Below are positions 37,319 through 45,047 of a stretch of 64,000 nucleotides of DNA, one piece after another. The notes under the pieces were generated by a model that saw only the letters and a list, made by a program, of their open reading frames with translations, did not search any database and had not been told where the DNA came from. Both the position numbers and the translations under genes were made by a program. The stretch spans positions 231,501 through 295,500 of the forward strand of contig NZ_CP016616.1 of the NCBI RefSeq assembly GCF_002741015.1, read 5' to 3'. This DNA comes from Microvirga ossetica (GTDB lineage Bacteria; Pseudomonadota; Alphaproteobacteria; Rhizobiales; Beijerinckiaceae). Numbering within the stretch: the stretch's first letter is position 1; every line of letters begins with the position of its first letter.

Positions 37319-37626
37319 GTTTTAAGCTCGAACGAGACCCTGAGGACCGAACGGATCCGATGGCAGTGTATCAGGTCTGTATCCACGAACCGCGGGCGAC
37401 GCAATTGCGCCTAAAGGCAGGTGCGGATTTTCGAGGGGCGCCGACGGTTGGAGAACCAGAAATTGATCCCACCGCCTACCCCGCAATCAAAGAAATACAA
37501 TGCGGTATAATATTCCACTTAAATCATTTAATTCTTATTAATTACTCAAGGATTTATATCATTTCATTGTTGAAAAATGTCCTTTTCTCGATATGACTCT
37601 ACGTCAATTAAATCGGGGCAAATTCG
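37319..37626. other. Intergenic region with AT-rich patch
   Basis: Between the divergent Lrp regulator and the acyl-carrier-like gene. The part from about 37490 to 37610 is strikingly AT-rich compared with the genome. Open frames here look non-coding. It probably holds promoters for both genes. Confidence 0.5.
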
Positions 37627-37911
37627 GTGACCTCTACTCTGGAGGGGGAAGTCGCAAGGCGTATCATGGCGCTTTGCCAATCTCTCGATAACAACGGCGA
37701 GAAGCCGCTCAGCCTCGACACGTCATTGACCTATGCTCTCGGCTTCGATTCCCTGAAGCTCATGCAGTTCTTCGCCGGTGTCGAGGAATTGTACCCTGGC
37801 GTTGCCCTCGAAGATTGGTTCATCGAGCACAGCACTGACGGGCGGGACACGCTCCGCAGCGCCGTTTCCCACCTCGCGCAATTTCTCGCGCCGCGTGCGA
37901 CAAAAGGTTGA
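37627..37911 (+). CDS. Acyl carrier-like protein
   Basis: 94 residues with a phosphopantetheine attachment site GFDSLKLMQF (serine near residue 39), the DSL hallmark. The rest is helical and acidic. The usual acpP of fatty acid synthesis it is not: the sequence around the site and the C-terminus differ, and no synthase genes are near. GTG start preceded by GGGG. It could serve an amino-acid- or acyl-activating enzyme elsewhere. Whether it is modified is untested. Confidence 0.78.
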   Translation: MTSTLEGEVARRIMALCQSLDNNGEKPLSLDTSLTYALGFDSLKLMQFFAGVEELYPGVALEDWFIEHSTDGRDTLRSAVSHLAQFLAPRATKG

Positions 37912-37992
37912 AACCCGGTTCCGTCTTTGCCAACTAGAGCACCGGATCGACGAGGCCGATGCCCGCCCGGCGGCGGGGCTGGAGGTGATGTG

Positions 37993-38619
37993 GTGCTGCA
38001 GGATTATCTGACCGAACTTCCTCTGATCGCCATCCTTCGAGGTCTGAAGCCCGAGAACGCCGAAGCGGTCGGGCATATCCTCGTCGAGGCCGGCTTCCGC
38101 ATCATCGAAGTGCCTCTGAACTCGCCCGACCCGTTCCGCAGCATCCAGATCCTGGCCGGCGCCATGCCGAAGAACGTGCTCGTCGGCGCCGGCACGGTCC
38201 TCGACCCTCAGCAGGTGCACGGCGTTCGCGATGTGGGCGGCAGGCTGATCGTGATGCCGCATGCCGATCTCGAGGTGATCCGGCTCGCCAAGGAGCAGGA
38301 TCTCGTCTGCACCCCCGGGGTCGCCACGCCCACGGAGGCTTTCGCCGCGCTGAAGGCAGGAGCGGACGCCATCAAGATCTTCCCGGCGGAGGCGATCCCT
38401 CCCGCCGTGGTGAAAGCTTGGCGGGCCGTGCTGCCGAAGGAGACCATCGTGCTCCCTGTCGGCGGCATCAAGCCGGACAACATGAAGTCCTATCTCGATG
38501 CGGGCGCCAACGGCTTCGGGCTGGGCTCCGCCCTCTTCACTCCGTCGATGTCGGTCGAGGAGATCGGCCGCAATGCCCGCGCCTTCGCAACCGCCTGGCA
38601 GGTCTTGCGGGCGAGTTGA
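37993..38619 (+). CDS. dgoA: 2-dehydro-3-deoxy-6-phosphogalactonate aldolase
   Basis: 208 residues of the KDPG/KDPGal aldolase family. The catalytic glutamate (IEVPLNS) and Schiff-base lysine (DAIKIFPAEA) are present, as is the phosphate loop GAGTVLDPQQV. LPLIAILRGLKPENA resembles E. coli DgoA, so KDPGal is the likelier substrate; KDPG cannot be excluded. GTG at 37993 is chosen because GGAGG lies seven bases upstream. No other galactonate genes are near. Confidence 0.9.
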   Translation: MLQDYLTELPLIAILRGLKPENAEAVGHILVEAGFRIIEVPLNSPDPFRSIQILAGAMPKNVLVGAGTVLDPQQVHGVRDVGGRLIVMPHADLEVIRLAKEQDLVCTPGVATPTEAFAALKAGADAIKIFPAEAIPPAVVKAWRAVLPKETIVLPVGGIKPDNMKSYLDAGANGFGLGSALFTPSMSVEEIGRNARAFATAWQVLRAS

Positions 38620-38706
38620 GCCAAAAATCATCGGAAGCCGTGAGGCAGGAACCCCGGACAGAGAAAGCCGTTCTCACCGGGATATGCTTAACGTTGGAGT
38701 TTCACG

Positions 38707-38961
38707 ATGAAGAAGACTGCCATCATCCTCGCCGCTACGCTTCTCAGCACGGTCGCCTTCGCCCAGGACACGACGACCACCATCAAGAAGGAAGAAGGCA
38801 TCCTGGGCAGCCAGACCACCATCGAACGCAAGACCGAGCCGAGCACGACCTCCTCCACCTCCGTGACGACCTCCACGGGCAGCGTGGGCTGCACCACGGA
38901 GACCAAGCAGAAGACCAACGAGTTCGGCGATACGAAGACGACGAAGAAAACCGAGTGCTGA
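38707..38961 (+). CDS. Small secreted Thr-rich protein, unknown
   Basis: 84 residues: a signal peptide (MKKTAIILAATLLSTVAFAQ, cut after AFA) then a mature part of about 64 residues rich in Thr, Ser, Lys and Glu (DTTTTIKKEEG, TSSTSVTTSTGS), with two cysteines, one at the very end. GGAG precedes the ATG, and a rho-independent terminator follows. Looks like a real periplasmic or cell-surface protein with no recognised family. Confidence 0.75.
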   Translation: MKKTAIILAATLLSTVAFAQDTTTTIKKEEGILGSQTTIERKTEPSTTSSTSVTTSTGSVGCTTETKQKTNEFGDTKTTKKTEC

Positions 38962-38986
38962 TCGCACCCGCGCCTTTCGGCCAGCA

Positions 38987-39013
38987 GGGCCCGGCCTTCG
39001 TGCCGGGCCTTTC
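38987..39013 (+). terminator. Rho-independent terminator after the small secreted protein
   Basis: GGCCCGGC-CTTCGT-GCCGGGCC followed by TTTCC, an 8-bp GC stem about 27 bases after the stop codon. Confidence 0.8.
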
Positions 39014-39030
39014 CTGCGCAGAGATGACTA

Positions 39031-39079
39031 GCGCATCGTGCGGAAAAGTGGATCCGGTTTTCCGCGTTCAACGATGCGC
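39031..39079. repeat. Palindromic intergenic repeat (GCGGAAAAGTGGATCCGG type)
   Basis: GCGCATCGTGCGGAAAA ... GATCCGGTTTTCCGC ... ACGATGCGC, an imperfect palindrome of a kind widespread in Rhizobiales intergenic regions. Confidence 0.8.
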
Positions 39080-39092
39080 CAACCAAGGGAAG

Positions 39093-39142
39093 GAGCATCG
39101 GAATTGACCCCAAAAGTGGGTCCACTTTTGGGTCCGATGCTC
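39093..39142. repeat. Palindromic intergenic repeat (GAGCATCGG ends)
   Basis: GAGCATCGG-AATTG-ACCCCAAAAGTGG then CCACTTTTGGGT-CCGATGCTC. The right arm runs into the stop codon of the DUF6894 gene. The ends match the first nine bases of the IS630 terminal repeat seen at 28.7 kb. Confidence 0.8.
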
Positions 39143-39375
39143 TAGCGGCGGCGCCCGCCCTGACCGCCGCGGAAGAACGGAACCGTCAGAAGGCGCCTCC
39201 CGGTCTCATCGGTGATCTCGAGCTCGATGTTGCCGGCATCGGCCAACTCGTCCCGGAGTTCCTCGACGGTGGCCAGCGCCTCGGCACGGGCCGCTTCGAG
39301 ATCGGGCAGCTCGATACCCTCCTCGTCCTCATCGACGTCGTAGCCGTCCCGGATGTTGAAGAAATAGCGCGGCAT
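39142..39375 (-). CDS. DUF6894 family protein
   Basis: 77 residues starting MPRYFFNIRDGYDVDEDEEGIELPDLEAARAEA, the typical opening of DUF6894, small proteins frequent in Methylobacteriaceae and Bradyrhizobiaceae. Function unknown. The tail (RGGQGGRRR) is basic and glycine-rich. The stop codon TAG lies at the edge of a palindromic repeat, which may have trimmed or extended the C-terminus. Confidence 0.88.
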   Translation of the reverse strand: MPRYFFNIRDGYDVDEDEEGIELPDLEAARAEALATVEELRDELADAGNIELEITDETGRRLLTVPFFRGGQGGRRR

Positions 39376-39519
39376 GGGATTCCAGCTTCAACAAGATCTA
39401 TGGCGAGCGAAACGCCTTGGCAGGCAGCAGGTTCAACGGGCGGTCTGCCCTGACTATCACTGCTGCCCCGCATGATGACCCGGCGGGGGCACAATGCAAA
39501 GGAGCAACTGGACATCGCC

Positions 39520-40335
39520 TCACAGCTTTAGAATCAGGTTCATCCGGCCGGCCGCTTCGCCGGAAAGAGCCGCCTGCCTCGCCTGACCGGAAAGCTTGAG
39601 CTGGCTCCGGCCAGCCCGTTTCGCTTCGTAAAGCGCTTCATCCGCATCGCCATAAAGCTTCTCGAAGGTGTCCTCGGGGCCGCGGATGGCGATTCCGGCG
39701 GACATCGTCACCTGGACCGCGCCGGTCGGCGTGATGATCGGCGTCCTCTCCACGGCGCGCAGCAGGTCCGTGACGACGTTCACGATCCGCTCGACGGGCG
39801 TCTCGAACGAGATCAGCGCGAACTCTTCGCCACGCATATGGCCGACGAGGCCATAATCGGAGAGATGCACCTCGATCGTCCTGGCCAGCGTCTGGAGAAC
39901 GACATCGCCGGTTCGAAGGCCGTGATTGTCGTTGATCGCGTCGAACTGATCGATGTCGGCGATCACCATCGCCGTCCTCGGCGGGGTCGGCGAGCTGACG
40001 GCCTCGATCAGGGCGCGCCGGTTCGGCAGGCCGGTAAGCGGATCGGTGCGGCTGATCGCTTCGAGGCGACGCTTCGCCTCCTGCAGATCGCGCTGCGCCC
40101 GCCCGAAGATCCAGGAGACTGGGATCGCGATCACTCCGACGGTCAAGGTCGTGACGATGGCGGTTCGCAGCACTGCCGTCCATGAGGTGAAGAAGACAAT
40201 CTGCGTGGTCAGGTCGGCGGCAAGCGAGATGACAAGCGCAAAGATCGTCACCTTCACGACGTAACGCACGAGATCCCCCTGGCTCGTGATCGTCGGCATG
40301 GTGAATTTGCGAATGAAGTTCTGGAATGTCCACAT
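39520..40335 (-). CDS. GGDEF domain membrane protein with variant RGEEF motif
   Basis: 271 residues. Two membrane segments (VVKVTIFALVISLAADLTTQIVFF and AIVTTLTVGVIAIPVSWIFG), a short coiled linker and a GGDEF domain with the expected DPLTGLPNRRALIEA and ADIDQFDAINDNHG. The signature is MRGEEFALI: the first glycine is replaced by arginine. The second glycine and EEF remain. Activity is therefore uncertain; it could be a weak cyclase or a sensor. ATG 40335 is chosen over a GTG at 40362. Confidence 0.88.
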   Translation of the reverse strand: MWTFQNFIRKFTMPTITSQGDLVRYVVKVTIFALVISLAADLTTQIVFFTSWTAVLRTAIVTTLTVGVIAIPVSWIFGRAQRDLQEAKRRLEAISRTDPLTGLPNRRALIEAVSSPTPPRTAMVIADIDQFDAINDNHGLRTGDVVLQTLARTIEVHLSDYGLVGHMRGEEFALISFETPVERIVNVVTDLLRAVERTPIITPTGAVQVTMSAGIAIRGPEDTFEKLYGDADEALYEAKRAGRSQLKLSGQARQAALSGEAAGRMNLILKL

Positions 40336-40425
40336 CGTCAAAAGAGCGCCCTGACACGACACTTTATAGCAGAGCCGTTAGCTTATCTGAACTCGCTTGA
40401 ATAGCGGTATTTCCACACAGCCCCA

Positions 40426-40632
40426 GTGGAGCTTTTTGGGTGCCGGCTGCCGATCAATACAGAAAGCCCCGTCGGCATGGGCCTCGCCCGGCCTTTGCAG
40501 GTCATGGAGATCTTCGCCTCCTCGCACGGTTCCTGGGCGATGTTGCTGACCATGCCGGGTGGCAAAGCCTGCATGATCGCGACCGGCGACAGCTGGGAAA
40601 TGGTCAAGCGGATCAAAGGCAGTCCGATCTGA
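40426..40632 (+). pseudogene. Truncated small secreted-protein family remnant
   Basis: A 68-residue open frame (GTG start) with a core PVGMGLARPLQVMEIFAS followed by GSWAMLLTMPGGKACMIATGDSW. I recall the same pattern from the C-terminal part of small exported rhizobial proteins of about 110 residues, where it is preceded by a signal peptide and a cysteine-containing segment. Those parts are absent, and a stop precedes the GTG by eight codons. It probably is a 5'-truncated remnant, close to the left edge of the integrated element. It could alternatively be a short intact gene. Confidence 0.5.
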
Positions 40633-40703
40633 CGCCGACATGCAACGGCACGGCTATCGAACTGTCCGGGATTGAGAAGGATATGGATTTTCGAGATTGT
40701 AAG

Positions 40704-40721
40704 GTGGCGCGCCCTACGGGA
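40704..40721 (+). other. attL core (partial tRNA-Glu 3' end)
   Basis: GTGGCGCGCCCTACGGGA, identical to 47823-47840; flanking bases differ on both sides. It is an orphan copy of the tRNA-Glu acceptor end left by integration. Confidence 0.9.
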
Positions 40722-40785
40722 GGTCAACCCAAGGCACGATCAACGCCTTTTGTGGCTTGAAATAAGGGTTTAGTAGGTGCTATTT

Positions 40786-40818
40786 GGGGGACACCTTTGG
40801 GGGACATGTGGGGGACAC
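40786..40818 (+). repeat. Left GGGGGACAC repeats, probable integrase arm sites
   Basis: Three copies in the same orientation: GGGGGACAC at 40786, GGGGGACAT at 40799 and GGGGGACAC at 40810. Two more copies occur near the other end. They lie between attL and the integrase start, where arm-type binding sites are expected. Confidence 0.7.
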
Positions 40819-40849
40819 CCACCCTTCCCTCACCTGCTCGGGAGCCCCT

Positions 40850-42250
40850 ATGCGCAAGCCTCAAAGAACCTCTCTTGGGAGCCATCTGGAGTGGCATGGC
40901 AACAAGATTCGCGTGGTCGTGAGGGTGCCTCCCTCCTTGGTGAAGGCTGTAGGTGTAGGCAAACTTAAGGAGACCCTTCCAACGGCCAACCCTAGGGACG
41001 CTGAGGCTCTTAAGTGGGCCGTCATTGCTCGCCTGAAGAAGCACCTTAACGAGATCAAGACTGGCAAGAAGGGCGATGATCTCATCAAGGAAGCCTTCTC
41101 GTGGCGCGAGTCGATTGAGGCCGAGCAGGAGAAGGTTGCAGAGGGTGAGATCGAGTCTGAAGACGCCATACTCGATCTGGTCATGATCGACCGTGCTGAG
41201 GAGATCGAGAAGGTACATGGACCGATAAGGTCGTCACTGTTCGCTGCCATCGCCCAAGGAAGAGCAACGCCCCTCGCATATCTCGTTGATGACTGGCTGA
41301 AGGAGAAGCAATACGCGGGTAGGACTGAAGCCGCCTTCCGTCATGGTATCCGCCTGTTTGAAGAGTGGTGTCACCAAGCGAAGGTCGCCGCCTCAGTCGA
41401 GAACATCACCAAGAAAGTTGCTGGCAGGTTCGTGACTGAGAGGTTCATCAGCCAAGGTGTTGCCCCTGCGACAGCCAATAAGGCAATCACAGGGTTACGT
41501 TCTTACTGGTCCTGGCTGCACCAGCGGGGACATCTGGAGGATGATCGGAACCCTTGGGCAGGTCAGTCCCTCAAAGACAGGATGAGGGAACGCCGGAAGG
41601 CCCAGAGGGAGCCTGGAGAGGGAGACAAAAGGCCCTTCACAGATGGGGAGGTAAAGACGCTCATCGAGGGGATCACCAAGCAACCTCTATCGGACTTCTG
41701 CATGATCGCTGCCCTTACTGGGATGCGTCGTGATGAGATTGCCAACCTTCAGGTCAGGCATCTTACAGAGTGTACAATTAAGGTCCCTGGCACGAAGACC
41801 GCCAATGCCATTCGTGAGATCCCTGCTCATCCTGCCTTAAAGGAAATCCTTGTAAGGCGTTGTGAGGGCAAGTCTTCATCTGCCTATCTCTTTCACGAAC
41901 TTCCACAGCAGAAGACCGATGCCCGTGGTCGTGGAGCCCCTATTACGCAGGCTTTCACCCGCGCCCGTAGGGATCTGGAAGTTGATGACACGCCAGAGGG
42001 ATCTAGGCAGTCCCGTGTGGACCTTCACTCCTACCGTCGATGGTTCATCAGGAAAGCGGTTCAGGCTCTTGAGGAAGGCGCCACAGGTTTCACTGCATGG
42101 ACCATTGCAGATGTCGTGGGCCACTCGAAGGAAGACGGCCCCCTCCCGATGACGATGGGCAGGTATCCGGGCAGGGCCGATATGAAGGCGTTGAGGGCCT
42201 GTGTGGAGGCTGTAAGGCCCCCCAAAAAAGGCGTGACGCCAATCAGTTGA
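40850..42250 (+). CDS. int: Tyrosine site-specific integrase
   Basis: 466 residues. The N-terminal part is an arm-binding and coiled segment, the middle a core-binding SAM-like domain (TPLAYLVDDWLKEKQYAGRTEAAFRHG) and the C-terminus the catalytic domain with TGMRRDEIANL (arginine), HSYRRWF (His-x-x-Arg), VGHS and the tyrosine in GRYPG. All catalytic residues are present. ATG 40850 follows GGAG. The in-frame extension to 40784 runs through the GGGGGACAC repeats and is not used. It catalyses integration at tRNA-Glu. Confidence 0.93.
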   Translation: MRKPQRTSLGSHLEWHGNKIRVVVRVPPSLVKAVGVGKLKETLPTANPRDAEALKWAVIARLKKHLNEIKTGKKGDDLIKEAFSWRESIEAEQEKVAEGEIESEDAILDLVMIDRAEEIEKVHGPIRSSLFAAIAQGRATPLAYLVDDWLKEKQYAGRTEAAFRHGIRLFEEWCHQAKVAASVENITKKVAGRFVTERFISQGVAPATANKAITGLRSYWSWLHQRGHLEDDRNPWAGQSLKDRMRERRKAQREPGEGDKRPFTDGEVKTLIEGITKQPLSDFCMIAALTGMRRDEIANLQVRHLTECTIKVPGTKTANAIREIPAHPALKEILVRRCEGKSSSAYLFHELPQQKTDARGRGAPITQAFTRARRDLEVDDTPEGSRQSRVDLHSYRRWFIRKAVQALEEGATGFTAWTIADVVGHSKEDGPLPMTMGRYPGRADMKALRACVEAVRPPKKGVTPIS

Positions 42251-42665
42251 TCCTATTGCGCCGTGGATTGCACGGCATGCCGGTGCTGATAGCGATGAGT
42301 GCCACTGCGTCCCTATCCTCACGGAGACTGATCTCGCTTTTATCACCGTACCGGACGATAGCTTCTATGTAGTCGCTACTCGCTCCGGGTGCTGCGGTGA
42401 CGAACTCAGGAGTTGGGAAACCGCTACGAAGTGCCAAACAGGCAGTTCCCATAGCTACGCCAATCCCATCAACGTAATCACGGCACCGCAATGCCTCACC
42501 ATCGCAGAATTCTTTATCTCCGGTTGCACATACCTTCGCTTTCAAGCACTGCCTGTATAGGGATTTGAAAGTGCCTTCGTCGGATGCAGAAGCTTTCTGA
42601 CCAGTGCATATCCCGATGAGGAGGGCGGCAAACGTGTACATAAACAGATTACGACCGAAACCCAT
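42243..42665 (-). CDS. Secreted cysteine-containing protein, Rap1a/Tai-like
   Basis: 140 residues with a signal peptide (LFMYTFAALLIGICTGQKASA) and a mature part with six cysteines. The pattern C-RDYVDGIGVAMGTAC ... DAVALIAISTGMPC resembles the Rap1a/Tai fold (YxxG followed by a cysteine, and a closing Cys), seen in immunity proteins to type VI effectors and in many other small exported proteins. The similarity is by motif only. It ends by overlapping the integrase stop by eight bases, tail to tail. Confidence 0.65.
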   Translation of the reverse strand: MGFGRNLFMYTFAALLIGICTGQKASASDEGTFKSLYRQCLKAKVCATGDKEFCDGEALRCRDYVDGIGVAMGTACLALRSGFPTPEFVTAAPGASSDYIEAIVRYGDKSEISLREDRDAVALIAISTGMPCNPRRNRIN

Positions 42666-42828
42666 CGCCGATGCCCCACTGAAGGATCAGTGAAACATTC
42701 TGGAGGTAAATAATCCCCAGACACAAGCCCATAAAGATGGGTTACGTCTGGGAGCATGTTCAACGTACTGAATTTATCCAGCCGTGAGTTTCCTGCTAAA
42801 CAGGGCCCAGTACCGAAACTGATTGGGC

Positions 42829-43764
42829 TTAAGCGCCACGAACCGTGATCAGTCGCTCTCTAACTGCCGTCTTGAAATCGACCTGACCAACTCCAGGGAT
42901 TGTCAGGATGACGGTATTCCCCTGCTTGGTCGCCGTGATGCCGCTACCCAACTGAGCCTCTAGGACTGCCTCAGGGTCTCTGTCGGCAATGGTTGCGAGG
43001 TATTCACTCACAAGCGGCTGATACGCCTTCGTGGTCCGCTCAACGCCATGGCTGTGCATCGCTGCCTTAAAGTCGTCAGGTCGGTTATGCTGCGCCCATG
43101 AGATGAAGCCTTCAGGGTCTTCGATACCGGCTTGGTGGAAGGTGCTGACAGCCTGTGCCTTGAAGCCCTCGATAACCTTACCCAAGCGAGCTTCAGCCTC
43201 CTGGGGATGGATACCGAGTTCAGAGGAGACACGGCTCATCGTGTTGGGGTTCACTTCTCCGTCGCTAACCAACTGGCCGAGGATTGCGAACTGTGTGGAG
43301 GCAGTAGAGGCTTGGACAAGGGCGGCTAGATCGGCTTCCACCGTGGCGTCGCTAAGGGCTTCTCCCTGATCCTCCTGCGGGGCTTCCTCTTGGGGTTCGT
43401 TAGCGAGCGCCCTGGAGGGACCATCAGGGGTGGCGATATAGCGACCGTGCTGATCCCGTTCCACCAAGCCCAAGGCTTCCGCGTTCGCGACGGTGGTTTC
43501 GGTCCCAGCAATCTGGATGATGTCTGTCGGCTGAAGAGTACCGTAACGCGGTGAGCCGGTTGCTGTTCGAGCCTGAAGACCGCCAGAGGGGTCGGTATCA
43601 GCGAGGTTCAGGCTGTTATAGGCACTCAGGTTGGTCGCTTCTCCTCCCGAGTAAGAGACAGTCCCTCCGGTACGGATGGTGATGGAGCGATCCTCAGGGG
43701 AGATGTGGTTAGACGTATCTGGTTGGTCGCCATCCGTGGCAACCTGATAACTGGCGTAACTCAT
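42829..43764 (-). CDS. Hypothetical element protein, 311 aa
   Basis: No recognised domain. The N-terminal 80 residues are polar and beta-like (SYSGGEATNLSAYNSLNLAD, RYGTLQPTDIIQIAGTETT), the middle has an acidic disordered stretch (NEPQEEAPQEDQGEALSDATVEAD), then a mostly helical region (VSSELGIHPQEAEARLGKVIEGFKAQ) and a short beta tail. This order resembles phage scaffolding or virion-internal proteins, but that is only a resemblance. Starts four bases after the next upstream gene's stop, so it belongs to a minus-strand operon. Confidence 0.65.
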   Translation of the reverse strand: MSYASYQVATDGDQPDTSNHISPEDRSITIRTGGTVSYSGGEATNLSAYNSLNLADTDPSGGLQARTATGSPRYGTLQPTDIIQIAGTETTVANAEALGLVERDQHGRYIATPDGPSRALANEPQEEAPQEDQGEALSDATVEADLAALVQASTASTQFAILGQLVSDGEVNPNTMSRVSSELGIHPQEAEARLGKVIEGFKAQAVSTFHQAGIEDPEGFISWAQHNRPDDFKAAMHSHGVERTTKAYQPLVSEYLATIADRDPEAVLEAQLGSGITATKQGNTVILTIPGVGQVDFKTAVRERLITVRGA

Positions 43765-43767
43765 GGC

Positions 43768-44145
43768 TTAGTAATCCGGCTTTGAAATGTTGGGGGTACG
43801 GTTGCGGAGTGTCTGAAGGAATTGGTCACGACGGGCCTGGAGGAAGCGCCTACGGGTTCCCACGAAGGAGCCCCACTTCTTCCCTGTGAGGATCAAGGCA
43901 AACCCACTCGGTTCACTATCATCAGGAACAGGACCCTTACGGGCGAGATAGGCGAGACGCTTAACGTCCTTCTCCTCAAGGAACTCAGGCTGGCTGATCA
44001 TGTCCTCGATGTCGGCCACGTAGTTGCTCGCGTGGTCACCCTCGACGTGAAGGCTAGGACGCACCATCCGGGTACATTCACGCCTCAACATGGGGCCTTC
44101 ATCGTTCATACGACGAGGTTTGGAGACTTGGCTCTCATCAAGCAT
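43768..44145 (-). CDS. Hypothetical element protein, 125 aa
   Basis: A small basic protein with a helical core (YVADIEDMISQPEFLEEKDVKRLAYLARKG) and an arginine-rich end (RRRFLQARRDQFLQTLRNR), which might bind nucleic acid. No known domain. The first ATG at 44145 overlaps the upstream gene by eight bases and has GGAG eight bases before it; ATGs further in are possible. Member of the minus-strand operon of the element. Confidence 0.6.
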   Translation of the reverse strand: MLDESQVSKPRRMNDEGPMLRRECTRMVRPSLHVEGDHASNYVADIEDMISQPEFLEEKDVKRLAYLARKGPVPDDSEPSGFALILTGKKWGSFVGTRRRFLQARRDQFLQTLRNRTPNISKPDY

Positions 44146-44551
44146 GAGAGTCTCCTACGGAGATGCGCAGACCGCTGCCGAGATGGTTAGCCTTGGGCTC
44201 CTTGTTGCGGACCCTCTCACCACCACCGCGAGCCCTACCGAAGTAGAGGTTGCTACGCCTGAGATTGCAGGGGTTTCGATCATGGAGACGAACGTTGGCC
44301 TTGCGATGGTCTCCAAGGACGAGTCTGGCTACTTGAACGTTATTCCCGTTGTGGACGATACGCACATACGAGTATCCGTTGCCGCTGCTATTCAAGAACC
44401 ACGACGAGATTCCATAGGTGGAGACGATACGGGCGTAGTCATCTTCCATCACCCAGGCAACCAACGGGCTGTTGCTGAGGAGGACGCCTACCACGGTCTT
44501 ACCGTCTTCCACCCGCTTGACGGTTTCATGGAACGTTTCTTTAGATTTCAT
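44138..44551 (-). CDS. HNH/AP2-type nuclease-like protein
   Basis: 137 residues. The region YVRIVHNGNNVQVARLVLGD then VRLHDRNPCNLRRSNLYFGRARGG follows the pattern of phage HNH endonucleases with AP2 DNA-binding part (VHRLV ... DHKDGNPLDNRRSNLR), but the first H of the motif is replaced (VRLHD instead of VDHID), so nuclease activity is doubtful. Probable free-standing homing endonuclease relative in a phage-derived operon. Confidence 0.6.
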   Translation of the reverse strand: MKSKETFHETVKRVEDGKTVVGVLLSNSPLVAWVMEDDYARIVSTYGISSWFLNSSGNGYSYVRIVHNGNNVQVARLVLGDHRKANVRLHDRNPCNLRRSNLYFGRARGGGERVRNKEPKANHLGSGLRISVGDSHA

Positions 44552-44604
44552 TGGATTTAGCTTCTAATTCTACAAAGTGGGAAAAAGTGAAGAGACAGGC
44601 CACC

Positions 44605-45012
44605 TCAGACCGATGCTCGAACATGATCGTCAGAGAAGGGGTTTTCTCTCTGGAGGGGGAATCCATCATCCCGGCCAACAATCGCCGTGTGTGACGAAGG
44701 GGAGCGGAGGGAAACGACACTCTGATCAGACATCGGACGGTACGGAGCGAAGCGTGGAGCCTCACTATCCTTCTCGACCACCGTCAGACCGGCAGCAGTC
44801 CCTACGGTTGTCCGGATGGAGACCACAGCGGAGCCTTGGTGGCTCATGCTGATAGGCGTCTCTGGATTCACGCCTTCTGTCAGGAGGATTCGAGAGGCGC
44901 TCAGTAGCGGTGTCCGAGACTCGCAGATGAGACGCTGACCAAGAAAGGCTTGGAAGGCAGGGACGTACTTGCCATTGCGCTGACCAACAGGCTGCACAGT
45001 AATTTCGATCAT
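44605..45012 (-). CDS. Hypothetical element protein, 135 aa
   Basis: Starts MIEITVQPVGQRNGKYVPAFQAFLGQRLICES and has a conserved-looking first 80 residues of alternating beta strands; the last 50 residues are polar and less protein-like. No known domain. First gene of the minus-strand cluster of the element; the divergent serine recombinase lies 240 bp away across a repeat-rich spacer. Confidence 0.55.
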   Translation of the reverse strand: MIEITVQPVGQRNGKYVPAFQAFLGQRLICESRTPLLSASRILLTEGVNPETPISMSHQGSAVVSIRTTVGTAAGLTVVEKDSEAPRFAPYRPMSDQSVVSLRSPSSHTAIVGRDDGFPLQRENPFSDDHVRASV

Positions 45013-45047
45013 TGGAGTTCTTTCGGCTTGGGGTTGGGATGGGAAAG

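Noticed and set aside
37360..37596. 78-codon frame in the AT-rich spacer
   Set aside because: The C-terminal half is translation of AT-rich DNA; no ribosome binding site or family.
39520..40335. Inactive pseudogene because of the RGEEF motif
   Set aside because: The frame is complete and the rest of the domain is intact; a substituted motif alone does not make a pseudogene.
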